Below are positions 55,151-64,000 of a stretch of DNA of 64,000 nt, piece by piece. The number at the start of each line of letters is the position of its first letter. The first letter of the stretch is position 1. The translations under genes and the position numbers were made by a program. This stretch comes from Spirosoma luteum DSM 19990 (GTDB lineage Bacteria > Bacteroidota > Bacteroidia > Cytophagales > Spirosomataceae). Below the pieces are notes generated by a model that did not search any database, was not told the origin of the DNA, and saw only the letters and a program-made list of their open reading frames with translations. The stretch covers positions 1 to 64,000 of the forward strand of contig NZ_KB893256.1 of the NCBI RefSeq assembly GCF_000374065.1. Direction: 5' to 3'.

Positions 55151-55357
55151 ATGACCTATAAAAAAACGGACTATGTTAACGCTTCCACTTCTACCCCCGG
55201 TATTACAAGCCGGGATGTCCTACACAAGCAGGCTCATCGCCCACCGGATGAAGAGCCACCCCGCAAACCCGACTGGCTGCTGATACTGGTGGGTATTCTT
55301 TTCCTATTGACCCTACTAATCGCGTGGCTGGCTGATATCCCTACCTTGTTCCGATAG
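55151..55357 (+). CDS. Small single-pass membrane protein
   Basis: This 68-residue protein has a charged Pro-rich N-terminus (HKQAHRPPDEEPPRKPDW) followed by one strong transmembrane segment (LLILVGILFLLTLLIAWLA). It lies ~105 bp after the kinase and may be its target or modulator. I recognise no family. Confidence 0.65.
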   Translation: MTYKKTDYVNASTSTPGITSRDVLHKQAHRPPDEEPPRKPDWLLILVGILFLLTLLIAWLADIPTLFR

Positions 55358-55374
55358 AAAAAGTGAATACGGGA

Positions 55375-56781
55375 TTACTCAATGAGCAGCTTGATGCGCT
55401 TACTTTTTGTTCGGCTTTGCAACCATTTCTCAATCCGCTGACGTTCGGCTCGTGTGTGCCTTCGGGAAAATTTAGCGTAAACCAGCATGACCGTATCGGG
55501 TGTCGCTTTGTTTCCGGTCATCACTAATGACCGGGAAGCCGTAAACGTCTGTACATCGGGCATAAGTGTCTTTAACTCATTTCGTAAATCAGCCACCGAC
55601 AGGCGCGAGGTTTGGGTAAGGTCAATATACCGCTTTAACGAATCAATCTCATGATCTTTGCGGGCAATGGATGCCTGACTGTATTTGATAACCTGATCGG
55701 TAACGGTGGTTTTTATGGCATCCACATCCACTTCGGCATCTTTGAAGTTTCCCTGTTTAACAATAAGTTGGGTGTCCTCCAGGCCATAGGTAGGCATTTT
55801 TGACCGCAGGAAATTAATGGAGTCCTTAGGTAGTGACTCACCCACCAGCGAGAGTTCCAGTGTGCTTCCCTTTCCCTGATTAAAATGGGCGGTGTAGTTG
55901 ATAAGTTGCCGATACTGAAAATTACATTCGTTCGTGATAAATTGCTTTGCTTCCTGTTCGAAGATAGTTTTGCGAACCAGTTGAGCCCCCAGGTAACTAC
56001 TGGGAACCACTACTACTAGTACCGCCATCCAGATGGTGCTGCGTACCCGCCGTTCAATTTCGGGCGTGGGATATTCTTTCTGGTGATAACCCAGAAAGCG
56101 TACCATGAGCAGCGTAGCTAAACTGATACAGACACTATTGATAAGAAACAGATAAAATGCCCCGGCGAAGTAATACAGATTACCCGTAGACAAGCCGTAG
56201 CCTGCCGTGCAAAGGGGTGGCATAAGGGCCGTAGCAATGGCTACCCCCGGAATAACATTGGTAACTTTATCCCGACTGGAGCCAGCTACTATGCCCGCCA
56301 GCCCACCGAAAAAAGCGATGAAGGCATCCCATACGGAGGGCGATGTGCGGGATAGTAACTCAGATTGGGCAATGTGCAGGGGACTAATTAAAAAATAGGC
56401 TGTTGAGGTAAGTATACTGATAAAAACGGCCAGGCTTAAGTTTTTCAGAGCCCGCCCAATCATGGTTAAATCGTTGATGCCAACGCCCAGGCCAATACCC
56501 ATGATGGGCCCCATCAGGGGAGAAATGAGCATGGCACCGATGATAACGGCGGTGGAGTTAACGTTTAAACCGATAGAAGCGATAAATATGGCAAAAATGA
56601 GGGTCCAGAGGCTAATACCTCTGAATTCAATACCGCGACTAATGGACTGAATTACGCCTGCTTCATCCTCCCGGTCTTCTTCAAGACTAAAACGATCCTG
56701 AAGGAACTCACTAATGCGGACAAGCACAGCCGAACGTTTAGGGGGAGGTGTACGAGGTTTGTTAGGGTCTTTGACGATCAT
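55375..56781 (-). CDS. DUF389 membrane protein (TIGR00341-like)
   Basis: The start at 56781 gives 468 residues; the frame further up (to 57018) runs into the antiporter gene and is not used. Multiple membrane segments contain the DUF389 text ASIGLNVNSTAVIIGAMLIS and PLMGPIMGIGLGVGINDLTM, GVAIATALMPPLCTAGYGLS. The C-terminal ~170 residues are soluble (FQYRQLINYT...). Function is unknown. It is divergent from the NhaP-type antiporter with an ~90-bp gap. Confidence 0.88.
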   Translation of the reverse strand: MIVKDPNKPRTPPPKRSAVLVRISEFLQDRFSLEEDREDEAGVIQSISRGIEFRGISLWTLIFAIFIASIGLNVNSTAVIIGAMLISPLMGPIMGIGLGVGINDLTMIGRALKNLSLAVFISILTSTAYFLISPLHIAQSELLSRTSPSVWDAFIAFFGGLAGIVAGSSRDKVTNVIPGVAIATALMPPLCTAGYGLSTGNLYYFAGAFYLFLINSVCISLATLLMVRFLGYHQKEYPTPEIERRVRSTIWMAVLVVVVPSSYLGAQLVRKTIFEQEAKQFITNECNFQYRQLINYTAHFNQGKGSTLELSLVGESLPKDSINFLRSKMPTYGLEDTQLIVKQGNFKDAEVDVDAIKTTVTDQVIKYSQASIARKDHEIDSLKRYIDLTQTSRLSVADLRNELKTLMPDVQTFTASRSLVMTGNKATPDTVMLVYAKFSRRHTRAERQRIEKWLQSRTKSKRIKLLIE

Positions 56782-56869
56782 AAAAGGGTAGAGCCTGCTA
56801 GCGGTGTCGACTGTCGCAGTTTTTTTCAAACGAAATTTAGTGCAATCTTGTATAATTCTTCTTTTTTCA

Positions 56870-58153
56870 ATGGACTTATTTACCCTCATTACCTTTCTTA
56901 TTGTTGTTGCTGCTTTTTTTTCGTACGTCAACACGCGCCTGCTTAAGTTACCCGACGCCATTGGTATCATGGTATTGTCACTCATCTTCTCGGTACTGAT
57001 CCTTGGGGTGAACGCCATTTATCCGGCCCGATTCACCCTGCTTAAAGAGGGGCTGGAACAGATTGATTTCGGGCGGGTATTGTTCGACGTTATGCTGAGC
57101 TTTCTGTTGTTTGCCGGAGCCTTCCATACCGACTCGTCCCGGCTGAAGGTGGAACGGCGGTCGGTCATGCTTTTTGCGTTCGTTGGGGTGTTGCTCAGCA
57201 CAGCTATGGTCGGTACGGGTTTGTATTTTATGGCCAGTTTGTTTGGTTTTACACTTACTTACCCGCTTTGCCTGCTGTTTGGCGCCTTAATCTCGCCTAC
57301 CGACCCTATTGCCGTATTGGGGATTCTGGCCAAATTCAAGCTACCCGAAAACGTTAAAATCAACATTGTGGGCGAGTCGCTGTTCAACGATGGCGTGGGT
57401 GTCGTTTTATTCGCGTCTATCTATCGCATTGTGGTAAATGGCCCGGAGAGTGTGAGTGCGGGCGAAATTGCCCTGTTATTTTTAGAAGAAGCCGGCGGAG
57501 GAATCCTGTTTGGACTGGCACTGGGGTACGGCATGTTCTGGCTTCTGCGCACTATCAATCATTACCAGACAGAAGTTATTATTACCATTGCGGGGGTTAT
57601 GGGAGGTTATCTGCTGGCGCAGAAACTTCACATTTCAGGGCCGCTGGCCATGGTGGTTACGGGCCTGTTTGTGGGCGGCTACGCCCGGCAGGGTGCCATG
57701 AGCCATACCACCGAAGAATATGTCGATAAGTTTTGGGAGTTGATTGACAGCATCCTCAACGCGCTGCTCTTTGTGCTGATTGGTCTTGAACTGCTACTGA
57801 TCGATATTCAGTACAACTACTGGATGATTGCGGTTGTAACGATTGTGCTGGTCCTGATGTCCCGGTTCATGGCTATCTGGATTCCGTTTCGGCTTGCCCG
57901 GCGCTGGCTCGACCTGGACGATAAAGCCCCTATCATGCTTACCTGGGGTGGCTTACGGGGCGGTCTTTCTATCGCCATGGCGTTATCCATTCCGGAGGCA
58001 CTGCCCCACAAAGACCTGATTGTAACTATTACGTACGGGGTAGTTTTATTCTCCGTTATTGGCCAGGGGCTATCGATGGAACGACTCATCCGGCGGCTTT
58101 ACCCAACGGATATGGATGAACTGAAAAAGACAGCGGTGCCCGGTGCCCAATAG
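56870..58153 (+). CDS. CPA1-type Na+/H+ antiporter (NhaP-like)
   Basis: The ATG at 56870 gives 427 residues with ~12 membrane helices. It shows LISPTDPIAVLGIL and the GESLFNDGVGVVLF motif, whose Asn-Asp pair marks electroneutral CPA1 exchangers. The sequence GGLRGGLSIAMALSIP near residue 360 is also typical. It probably exports Na+ or K+ in exchange for protons. It is convergent with the ClC gene; the two stops are 1 nt apart. Confidence 0.92.
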   Translation: MDLFTLITFLIVVAAFFSYVNTRLLKLPDAIGIMVLSLIFSVLILGVNAIYPARFTLLKEGLEQIDFGRVLFDVMLSFLLFAGAFHTDSSRLKVERRSVMLFAFVGVLLSTAMVGTGLYFMASLFGFTLTYPLCLLFGALISPTDPIAVLGILAKFKLPENVKINIVGESLFNDGVGVVLFASIYRIVVNGPESVSAGEIALLFLEEAGGGILFGLALGYGMFWLLRTINHYQTEVIITIAGVMGGYLLAQKLHISGPLAMVVTGLFVGGYARQGAMSHTTEEYVDKFWELIDSILNALLFVLIGLELLLIDIQYNYWMIAVVTIVLVLMSRFMAIWIPFRLARRWLDLDDKAPIMLTWGGLRGGLSIAMALSIPEALPHKDLIVTITYGVVLFSVIGQGLSMERLIRRLYPTDMDELKKTAVPGAQ

Positions 58154-58154
58154 C

Positions 58155-59561
58155 TTAATCGGAATCGCCCGCTACTGCTACCGCAGGATTTTTTTTCGTG
58201 GCAGGTTGCGCCATGGCTTCGCGGATGAAGTCTTCTTTCAGGTGTTCGTAAAATGATAGCTGATCAACCAGTGAGGCTGCACCCTGAGCCATCAGGCCGC
58301 CCAGCAACAACTGAAAGATGGCCGAATGTCGATCCGTCATTTCCAGCACCAAAATAGCGGCTGTAAACGGAGAGCGGACAACACCGGTCAGGAAACTAAC
58401 CATACTGACCAGGATAACCAGATTCGTGTCACTCGGCGTTACGCGGGCCAGCCGGGCCAGGCCATCACCAATAATGGCACCCGCACTCAGCGAAGTAGCA
58501 AAGATGCCCCCGGCTGCTCCACTGCTGTAACTTAGGGCCATTCCGGCAAACCGTACCGGAAAGAGATACCAGGGTGTTTGGTGTTGATTTTGAAACAGGA
58601 GTCGGTTAATAATGGGTTTGCCCGTTCCAATGGCATCGGCACCCACAAAATACGCAAGCGCAGCCAGCAACAGTCCGCACCCGGCAACCCAACCGGCTTT
58701 TTGTGCCAGGGTGGAAAACCGACGACGATAATTACCTATCCACAACAAAGCCCTTGCAAACAGGGCCCCGGCAAAACCGCAAAACATGGCCGTAAAAACA
58801 ACAATGCCCAGAAACCAGCCCGTGGATACCGTAACTTTGGGAAAGCCCAGGTATAAATAAGGGCCCAGGATGGCCTGAGCCGTCATACCGGCAATGATAA
58901 CGGCCGTAAAAACTGCCGTTCGGAACCGGGTAATATGAGTTTGGGTAAGTTCTTCAACCACAAACACAATACCACCCAGCGGAGTGTTGAAGGCAGCCGC
59001 CAAACCGGCCGCTCCACCCGTAACCAGGGCAATCTGCCGGGATAGCTGGGGCCAGCCAGCCGGTTGCAGCCGATTGATAGCCCGGAATATAGCCGCCGAA
59101 ATCTGAATGGTTGGTCCTTCGCGGCCAATAACACCACCACCCGCCAGCAGTACTACACTGCTCAATAGTTTTACAACCGCCACCCGTACACTGAGCAGAT
59201 AAGCCGTGCGACCGTGGGTTACCGGGGTTGACAGTTCAATGCCCGCCATTACCTGCGGAATACCACTGCCCCTGGCGGCCGGAGCCAGCCTGACAACCAG
59301 ATACCAGGCCGCCAGGAAGGCTGCCGGGGTAATGATAAAGGCCAGAAGGGGCTGAGTGCGTAACCAGGTAAAACTAAGTTGTTCGGCCCAGCTGAACACC
59401 TGCTCATACCCCACGGCAACTAAACCAGTCAATACGGACGCTACCCAAAAAGGTAAACTCTGAAGGATAACACGACGAACGCGCTCGGTATACAGACGAC
59501 GAATTATGTGTTGATCGAGCCAGGCGAGTAGCTGTACGTAACGGGAAGGATTATTGGCCAT
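58155..59561 (-). CDS. ClC-family chloride/proton antiporter
   Basis: This 468-residue ClC protein has GSGIPQVMAG (98-107), GREGPTIQ (146-153) with the gating E148, and FNTPLGGIVFVVEELTQ with E203/E204 at the place of the E. coli proton glutamate. Both glutamates present favour an exchanger rather than a channel. The GIFxP loop reads GGIFATSLSAGA, lacking the Pro. It acts in anion exchange across the inner membrane. Confidence 0.92.
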   Translation of the reverse strand: MANNPSRYVQLLAWLDQHIIRRLYTERVRRVILQSLPFWVASVLTGLVAVGYEQVFSWAEQLSFTWLRTQPLLAFIITPAAFLAAWYLVVRLAPAARGSGIPQVMAGIELSTPVTHGRTAYLLSVRVAVVKLLSSVVLLAGGGVIGREGPTIQISAAIFRAINRLQPAGWPQLSRQIALVTGGAAGLAAAFNTPLGGIVFVVEELTQTHITRFRTAVFTAVIIAGMTAQAILGPYLYLGFPKVTVSTGWFLGIVVFTAMFCGFAGALFARALLWIGNYRRRFSTLAQKAGWVAGCGLLLAALAYFVGADAIGTGKPIINRLLFQNQHQTPWYLFPVRFAGMALSYSSGAAGGIFATSLSAGAIIGDGLARLARVTPSDTNLVILVSMVSFLTGVVRSPFTAAILVLEMTDRHSAIFQLLLGGLMAQGAASLVDQLSFYEHLKEDFIREAMAQPATKKNPAVAVAGDSD

Positions 59562-59717
59562 TCAGGAGTAGAGTAGTTGGAGAAGTAACGTTCTTTTGCG
59601 CTATCTGATTGAACATTAGTTACATTCTAAGCAAATTTTAAGTTTTCTTTAAGTCTCCTGTTATGGTTGGGTAGTAGGTTTGTTTCATGAATTTGCTAAC
59701 CAACGCACTATGAACTC

Positions 59718-60647
59718 ATGGAAAACACTGGACAAAATAACAAAGCAGTTACCTACGGCCTGTCGGCATTAGCGGCCTTGCTACTAATTGGAGGAATCTA
59801 TTTCTGGAACAAAAGTGGGACATTAACCCGCCAGAATGACCTGATCGAACAGCGAGCCGATTCGCTGCTGTCGGTAAAATTACAACTGGAGGGCGATATC
59901 CGCGGCCTTAACAGCCAAATCGAAACCGCTGCCGACGAAAAGACCAGCCTTGACAAACGGGTGGAAGATCTGAATACTCAGTTGACAAGTCGGGATAGAG
60001 TGGTAGCGCAACTCCGCCAGACTAATATGGGACGGACCCGTACGATTCAGGGACTTAACCGAAACATTGTTATGATGACGACCAAACGGGATAGCCTGGA
60101 GAGTCAGATGGATGCCGTTCAGAACAAAATAACCTGGTTGACCGATACCAATACCAAATTAACCAGTGAGAACGGTGAATTGTCTCCGCTGAAACAGCAG
60201 GTAGCAGACCTCAAGGCAGACCTGCAAACAAAGGTGCCCCGTACGGCACTGACGGGCGATGCATTCCGTGTCGAGACGGTGAAGAGCAATGAGAAAGAAA
60301 CGGCAAAAGCCAAAAAAGTTAATACGTTGATGGTATCCCTCAGCGTTCCGGCCGAAATGGGTTTGACAGGCACGCAGGAAGTATACCTGAGCCTGACTGA
60401 TGAACAGAACACGGGAATAATGCCATCAAAGAGTACCAGCACGGTTACGCTGTCGGGTAAAAATGAGGTGGTGCCGGTACACGCTACCCAATCGGTGAAC
60501 TTCGATAAGAACCCACAACGTATTTCGTTCAGCGTCAGCCCGGATAGCAACATCAAGCCGGGTATCTACCGGGCATCGGTTTACACGAAAGATGCGTATC
60601 TGGGCACTGCCGAGTTCCGGCTTCGCGACAGTTTCTGGTTCTTCTGA
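59718..60647 (+). CDS. Membrane-anchored coiled-coil protein
   Basis: This 309-residue protein has one membrane segment (GLSALAALLLIGGIYFW) near residue 20 and a long coiled coil (~35-165; heptads such as LQLEGDIRGLNSQIETAADE). The C-terminal ~115 residues appear beta-rich (VSLSVPAEMGLTGTQEVYLS, then IKPGIYRASVYTKDAYLGTA). I recognise no named family. TAGGTTTG at 59675-59682 matches the -7 box and may be its promoter. Function unknown. Confidence 0.75.
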   Translation: MENTGQNNKAVTYGLSALAALLLIGGIYFWNKSGTLTRQNDLIEQRADSLLSVKLQLEGDIRGLNSQIETAADEKTSLDKRVEDLNTQLTSRDRVVAQLRQTNMGRTRTIQGLNRNIVMMTTKRDSLESQMDAVQNKITWLTDTNTKLTSENGELSPLKQQVADLKADLQTKVPRTALTGDAFRVETVKSNEKETAKAKKVNTLMVSLSVPAEMGLTGTQEVYLSLTDEQNTGIMPSKSTSTVTLSGKNEVVPVHATQSVNFDKNPQRISFSVSPDSNIKPGIYRASVYTKDAYLGTAEFRLRDSFWFF

Positions 60648-60658
60648 TAAAACCGGTT

Positions 60659-60712
60659 CCAATCACATAAAAAGGCCCTGCTAGTAATGGCGGGGCCTTT
60701 TTATGTGATTGG
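60659..60712. terminator. Bidirectional terminator, 20-bp perfect arms
   Basis: Arms 60659-60678 and 60693-60712 pair perfectly around a 14-nt loop, with A5 and T5 runs. It separates the coiled-coil and FdhF-like genes, which converge. Confidence 0.9.
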
Positions 60713-60745
60713 ACGAGCTATTGATGCTACATTGGTCAAGGTTTG

Positions 60746-63301
60746 TCAGGCTGCCACTGCTTCGGCTATGGGCACCGTTGTTGTACTGCCCTCCGGCATT
60801 AGCTCGGCAACGGGCTCCACGGTGATAACCACAAATTTCGACGTTGGCGTATTGCTGACATCCGCCACGCTGTGAATGGGGACCAGCGGATTCATTTCGG
60901 GGAAGTAAGCCGCCGTATCACCCTTTGGGATATTGTAGGGAATGACAATGAACTTCTCCAGATGTCGCTGCTGTCCCGCAAAATGACTGGTAATATTGAC
61001 CAACTGACGCGCCTGAATGCCGCGATCCTGCATATCCTGCCGATTCATGAAAATTACGCGTCGCTCACCAAACACCCCCCGATACCGGTCATTGTAGTCA
61101 TAGATTGTTGTATTGAACTGATCGTGACTTCGTATCGACATCAGCACCAGTTGACCGGGTGCCAGGTCATGCGCCTTCATTTCCGTCACTGAAAAGTGAG
61201 CTTTGCCACTCTCAGTAGTGAACTTGCGCTCACGCGGGCCATTAGGCAGGTAGAAACCGCCCGGTTTGCGGATTTTTTCGTTGAACTTATCGAAACCGGG
61301 AATCACCCGCGACACATCATCCCGGATGGTATCATAGTTTTCCACATAACGAACCCAGTTGGTGGTTGTCCGCTCGCCCAGTGTGGAAATGGCAATGCCA
61401 CAAATAATGGCTACTTCGCTCAGCATTTCCCCCTCCAGTGGCTCCATTGTGCCTTTGTTTATACTCACCACACCCATCGAGTTCTCGCAGGAGGTGAACT
61501 GCTGCCCTGAACGCTGTATATCCGTATCGAGGTGAGTCAGGCAGGGTAGGATGAGGGCTGTTTTACCTGTAACGAGATGCCCCCGGTTGATTTTGGTGCT
61601 GACATAAATGGTTAGGTTCTGTTTCCGGATACCTTCGGCTACAAATTCCGTATCGGGTCCGGCAGATAGTAAGTTGCCGCCCAGACTCATGAATACCTTC
61701 GTTTTTCCGGCGTGCATGGCTTTGATGGAATCTACCGTGTCAAAGCCGGGTTCGCGGGGCGGTTCAAAGCCATATTCCTTTGCGAGCGCGTCCAGAAACT
61801 CCTCTTTTGGTTTTTCCCAAACGCCCATCGTTCGGTCGCCCTGCACGTTGGAGTGGCCCCGCACCGGGCATGTGCCTGCGCCGGGTTTACCAATGGCTCC
61901 CTTCATAAGGTGCATATTCACAATTTCTTTGATGGTAGCCACGCCGTTTTTCTGTTGGGTAATACCCATAGCCCAGCAGGTAATAATCTTTTGCTTCGGC
62001 GCAATCAGGTTTGCTGCTTCGAGGAGTTGCTCCCGCGTTATCCCGCTGATGTGCTCAATAGCCTCCCAACTGGTTTTGTTTAGTTCATCCAGAAAGTCAG
62101 CGTAATCGGCCGTAAATTCCTGAATGAACGCGTCGTCCAGCACCTTGCCGGGACTCCCTTCTTCCGCCTGCAACAGGTGTTTCATAATGCCCCGCAATAC
62201 GGCCATGTCGCCGTTTACCCGTACCTGGAGGTGAATATCTGCTATGGAGGTTCCTGAACCTGCCAACACGCCCACGGCTTTAATGGGATTCATGAACTCC
62301 TGCGGATTCTTGAATTTCTGAAAACTGGTTTCGGGCAGGGGGTTGATGGCAATGATTTTTGCTCCCTTACGCTTGGCTATCTGCAGGGCCGTAAGCATGC
62401 GCGGGGCGTTGGTGGCTGGATTCTGCCCCATAATCAGGATCACTTCTGCTTCGTGCAGGTCGTTGAGCGTAACCGACCCCTTGCCCAGACCCAGTGTAGG
62501 GCTCAGGGCAGAACCACTGCTTTCGTGGCACATGTTGGAGCAGTCGGGCAGGTTGTTCGTGCCAAACTGACGCACAAAGAGCTGGTACAGATAAGCCGGT
62601 TCGTTGGGTACCTTCCCCGACGTGTAAAAAATGGCTTCGTCGGGCGATTTAAGCTCGTTCAGCTCAGTAGCAACCAGTTGGAAGGCTTCGGGCCATGAGA
62701 TTTGGGTGTAGTGGGTGGCACCGGGTCGGAGTACCATTGGGTGCGTTAAACGACCGGCATTGTTCAGGTCCCGGTCGGTCATGTGCGACAGGGCCACTAC
62801 ACTATGCTGGGCAAAAAAGTTAGGGTCGGCCCGGCGGGTATCCGCATCGGAAGCGGTGGCCTTGGCACCATTTTCGCAAAATTCCGCTACCGACCGTTCG
62901 CCATCCGGGTCGGGCCATGCGCAGGATGAGCAGTCGTACCCGTCTTTTTGGTTGAGTTTCAACAGGGCCTGCGTTCCCCGACCTACACCGGCTTCGCCCC
63001 ACGAAAACACCATCGATTGTAGCACTGCCCTAACACCAGCTGCTACCGTTGCGGGTTCAGCCAGTTTGAGGCCCGTAAATTCTTCGGGCGGCTGGGCCAG
63101 TATTGCGTTTCTGTGTTTGGCTCCTACGTTATCGGGAGCCGGGGTAAGGGGTTGGTCCATCGTTTCTTTGCCAACGGGTTCGTAGTGATCAGCGGCCATT
63201 TCGGTGCCCTGATCAGGACGTTCACCGCTTTTAGGGGAATTCTGGGCATGCTGCTCAGCCGGGTTGCTGGGCCTGCGTTCACTATTTGGTGACTTTTCCA
63301 T
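60746..63301 (-). CDS. FdhF/YdeP-family molybdopterin oxidoreductase
   Basis: The start at 63301 gives 851 residues. An N-terminal low-complexity tail (~60 residues) precedes DGYDCSSCAWPDPDGER, a YdeP-type iron-sulfur or metal signature. The molybdopterin domains contain CSNMCHESSGSALSPTLGL with Cys where FdhF has selenocysteine, ILIMGQNPATNAPRML, and C-terminal GQLVLMSIRSHDQFNT. YdeP is linked to acid resistance in E. coli, so a similar role is possible here. The substrate is not known. It has no signal peptide and is probably cytoplasmic. Confidence 0.9.
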   Translation of the reverse strand: MEKSPNSERRPSNPAEQHAQNSPKSGERPDQGTEMAADHYEPVGKETMDQPLTPAPDNVGAKHRNAILAQPPEEFTGLKLAEPATVAAGVRAVLQSMVFSWGEAGVGRGTQALLKLNQKDGYDCSSCAWPDPDGERSVAEFCENGAKATASDADTRRADPNFFAQHSVVALSHMTDRDLNNAGRLTHPMVLRPGATHYTQISWPEAFQLVATELNELKSPDEAIFYTSGKVPNEPAYLYQLFVRQFGTNNLPDCSNMCHESSGSALSPTLGLGKGSVTLNDLHEAEVILIMGQNPATNAPRMLTALQIAKRKGAKIIAINPLPETSFQKFKNPQEFMNPIKAVGVLAGSGTSIADIHLQVRVNGDMAVLRGIMKHLLQAEEGSPGKVLDDAFIQEFTADYADFLDELNKTSWEAIEHISGITREQLLEAANLIAPKQKIITCWAMGITQQKNGVATIKEIVNMHLMKGAIGKPGAGTCPVRGHSNVQGDRTMGVWEKPKEEFLDALAKEYGFEPPREPGFDTVDSIKAMHAGKTKVFMSLGGNLLSAGPDTEFVAEGIRKQNLTIYVSTKINRGHLVTGKTALILPCLTHLDTDIQRSGQQFTSCENSMGVVSINKGTMEPLEGEMLSEVAIICGIAISTLGERTTTNWVRYVENYDTIRDDVSRVIPGFDKFNEKIRKPGGFYLPNGPRERKFTTESGKAHFSVTEMKAHDLAPGQLVLMSIRSHDQFNTTIYDYNDRYRGVFGERRVIFMNRQDMQDRGIQARQLVNITSHFAGQQRHLEKFIVIPYNIPKGDTAAYFPEMNPLVPIHSVADVSNTPTSKFVVITVEPVAELMPEGSTTTVPIAEAVAA

Positions 63302-63449
63302 CGTATAGAGCGACCGGGACGGCGCTGTTCGGTAAACTGGTAAGACGCTATTACATCCTAACAAACTGTTGGGCCTATGGGTCAGCAAAAAAACGTTTTT
63401 TAATCCTGTGCTTACTATTGCGTTGCCTGGATTGGTTGCCTATTAAAGA

Positions 63450-63487
63450 AAAAAACGGCGCAGTGTCTTATACCTGTGCCGTTTTTT
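63450..63487. terminator. Terminator between haloperoxidase-like and FdhF-like genes
   Basis: A 14-bp stem AAAAAACGGCGCAG/CTGTGCCGTTTTTT (one G-T pair) with a 10-nt loop is just after the stop of the gene at 63505. Confidence 0.85.
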
Positions 63488-63504
63488 GCCAGAAAGAAAG
63501 GCTG

Positions 63505-64000
63505 CTAGATTCGGACGCTTGTGCCATCGAAGAGTGGCACGGTCATCGAGAAGTTTTCACCGTATTGTAATTTCTGCTCCTCCAGAATGCCGAGGGCAAT
63601 CTGCTCGCCAAGTTTCAGTGATTCGGCCTGATCAGACCAGTAGTGAACTCCGGCCCAATTACGGGCGAAAGCAATGTTGCTTGCCAGCTTATTGAGTTCG
63701 TTTTCTACCGTCAACTTGCCTTCCAGATCGGGAATTTTAACCAGATTTTTCCCCGCTGAATCGGCTTCGTACGCGTAGGGCAATATAAAACCTTCATCAA
63801 AAAACGCTTTCAGGATCGTTACGCAGGCACCAGCTACCGTAGCATGACCTGAACCATATGATGGGTGCATAGGCGAACCTTCTACATAAGGCATTGGTAG
63901 CAAATAGGAATCACTACTGGCAGAAGCATCTGCTGACCGGTCAGCCAGTACATTTTGAGTAGCATTATAATCCTTCACCGCTTCCCAAACAGCCTTGGCT
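63505..64000 (-). CDS. Vanadium-dependent haloperoxidase/PAP2-like, C-terminal part
   Basis: The gene continues beyond the window end; ~165 residues are visible. They contain SPMHPSYGSGHATVAGA and AFARNWAGVHYWSDQAE, matching the vanadate/phosphate site motifs PSGHA and RxxxGxHxxxD of haloperoxidases and PAP2 phosphatases. The visible frame reads through 63978 (a GTG) without a start, so the start lies outside. Substrate is unknown. Confidence 0.85.
   Translation of the reverse strand, partial: AKAVWEAVKDYNATQNVLADRSADASASSDSYLLPMPYVEGSPMHPSYGSGHATVAGACVTILKAFFDEGFILPYAYEADSAGKNLVKIPDLEGKLTVENELNKLASNIAFARNWAGVHYWSDQAESLKLGEQIALGILEEQKLQYGENFSMTVPLFDGTSVRI

Overview
The window looks like chromosomal DNA from a Spirosoma-like member of the Cytophagales (Bacteroidota). 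The evidence is: GC near 50 percent, promoters of the TAnnTTTG type, an outer-membrane receptor paired with a GLPGLI protein, an N-succinyl/acetylornithine-type carbamoyltransferase, FAS1 and DUF4260 proteins, and a ThuA/PVC-propeller/cupredoxin fusion. Genus is inference; I could run no search.

Layout. 1-300: the end of an IS5-type element cut by the window edge. 0.3-7.3 kb: an AraC regulator divergent from a three-gene sugar/carbohydrate operon (TIM-barrel isomerase, Gfo/Idh/MocA oxidoreductase, large lipoprotein with ThuA, propeller, CARDB and cupredoxin parts). 7.3-24.3 kb: mostly housekeeping genes (orphan histidine kinase, Lys/Ala-rich DNA-binding-like protein, SpoU methyltransferase, mutS, M23 peptidase, cold-shock protein, tex, NlpC/P60 lipoprotein, tRNA-Ala, a NarX/NarL-like two-component pair, polA), interrupted at 12.4-13.2 kb by an AT-rich gene with an antitoxin-like N-terminus and a gyrase-CTD-like C-terminus. 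24.5-27.5 kb: FAS1 lipoprotein, a possible decayed ORF, a fatty-acid-hydroxylase-type membrane protein, and a hicBA pair in which hicA carries an amber stop. 27.5-41 kb: outer-membrane receptor plus GLPGLI protein, metal/cobalamin-type binding protein with an AraC regulator, DUF4260, SDR, ABC half-transporter, OmpA protein, MFS, SnoaL-like protein and M42 peptidase.

41.1-42.8 kb holds the most unusual locus: an AT-rich, tightly overlapping three-gene cassette. It encodes a stand-alone 76-residue protein that reads as a colicin-E3-type ribosomal RNase domain, a 102-residue acidic unknown protein and an ImmA/IrrE metalloprotease, preceded by a near-perfect palindrome. I propose it as a candidate toxin-antitoxin or defence module.

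42.8-64 kb: XRE regulator divergent from clpP, then clpX, a tandem pair of paralogous lipoproteins with similar terminators, arginine genes (argD, argF', argB), the kdgK-eda pair, an OmpR-type two-component system, a block of ion-transport membrane proteins (DUF389, NhaP-type antiporter, ClC exchanger), a coiled-coil membrane protein, a YdeP-like molybdopterin oxidoreductase, and the 3' part of a vanadium-haloperoxidase-type gene running off the end. Many intergenic regions carry long, nearly perfect hairpins that can end transcription in both directions.
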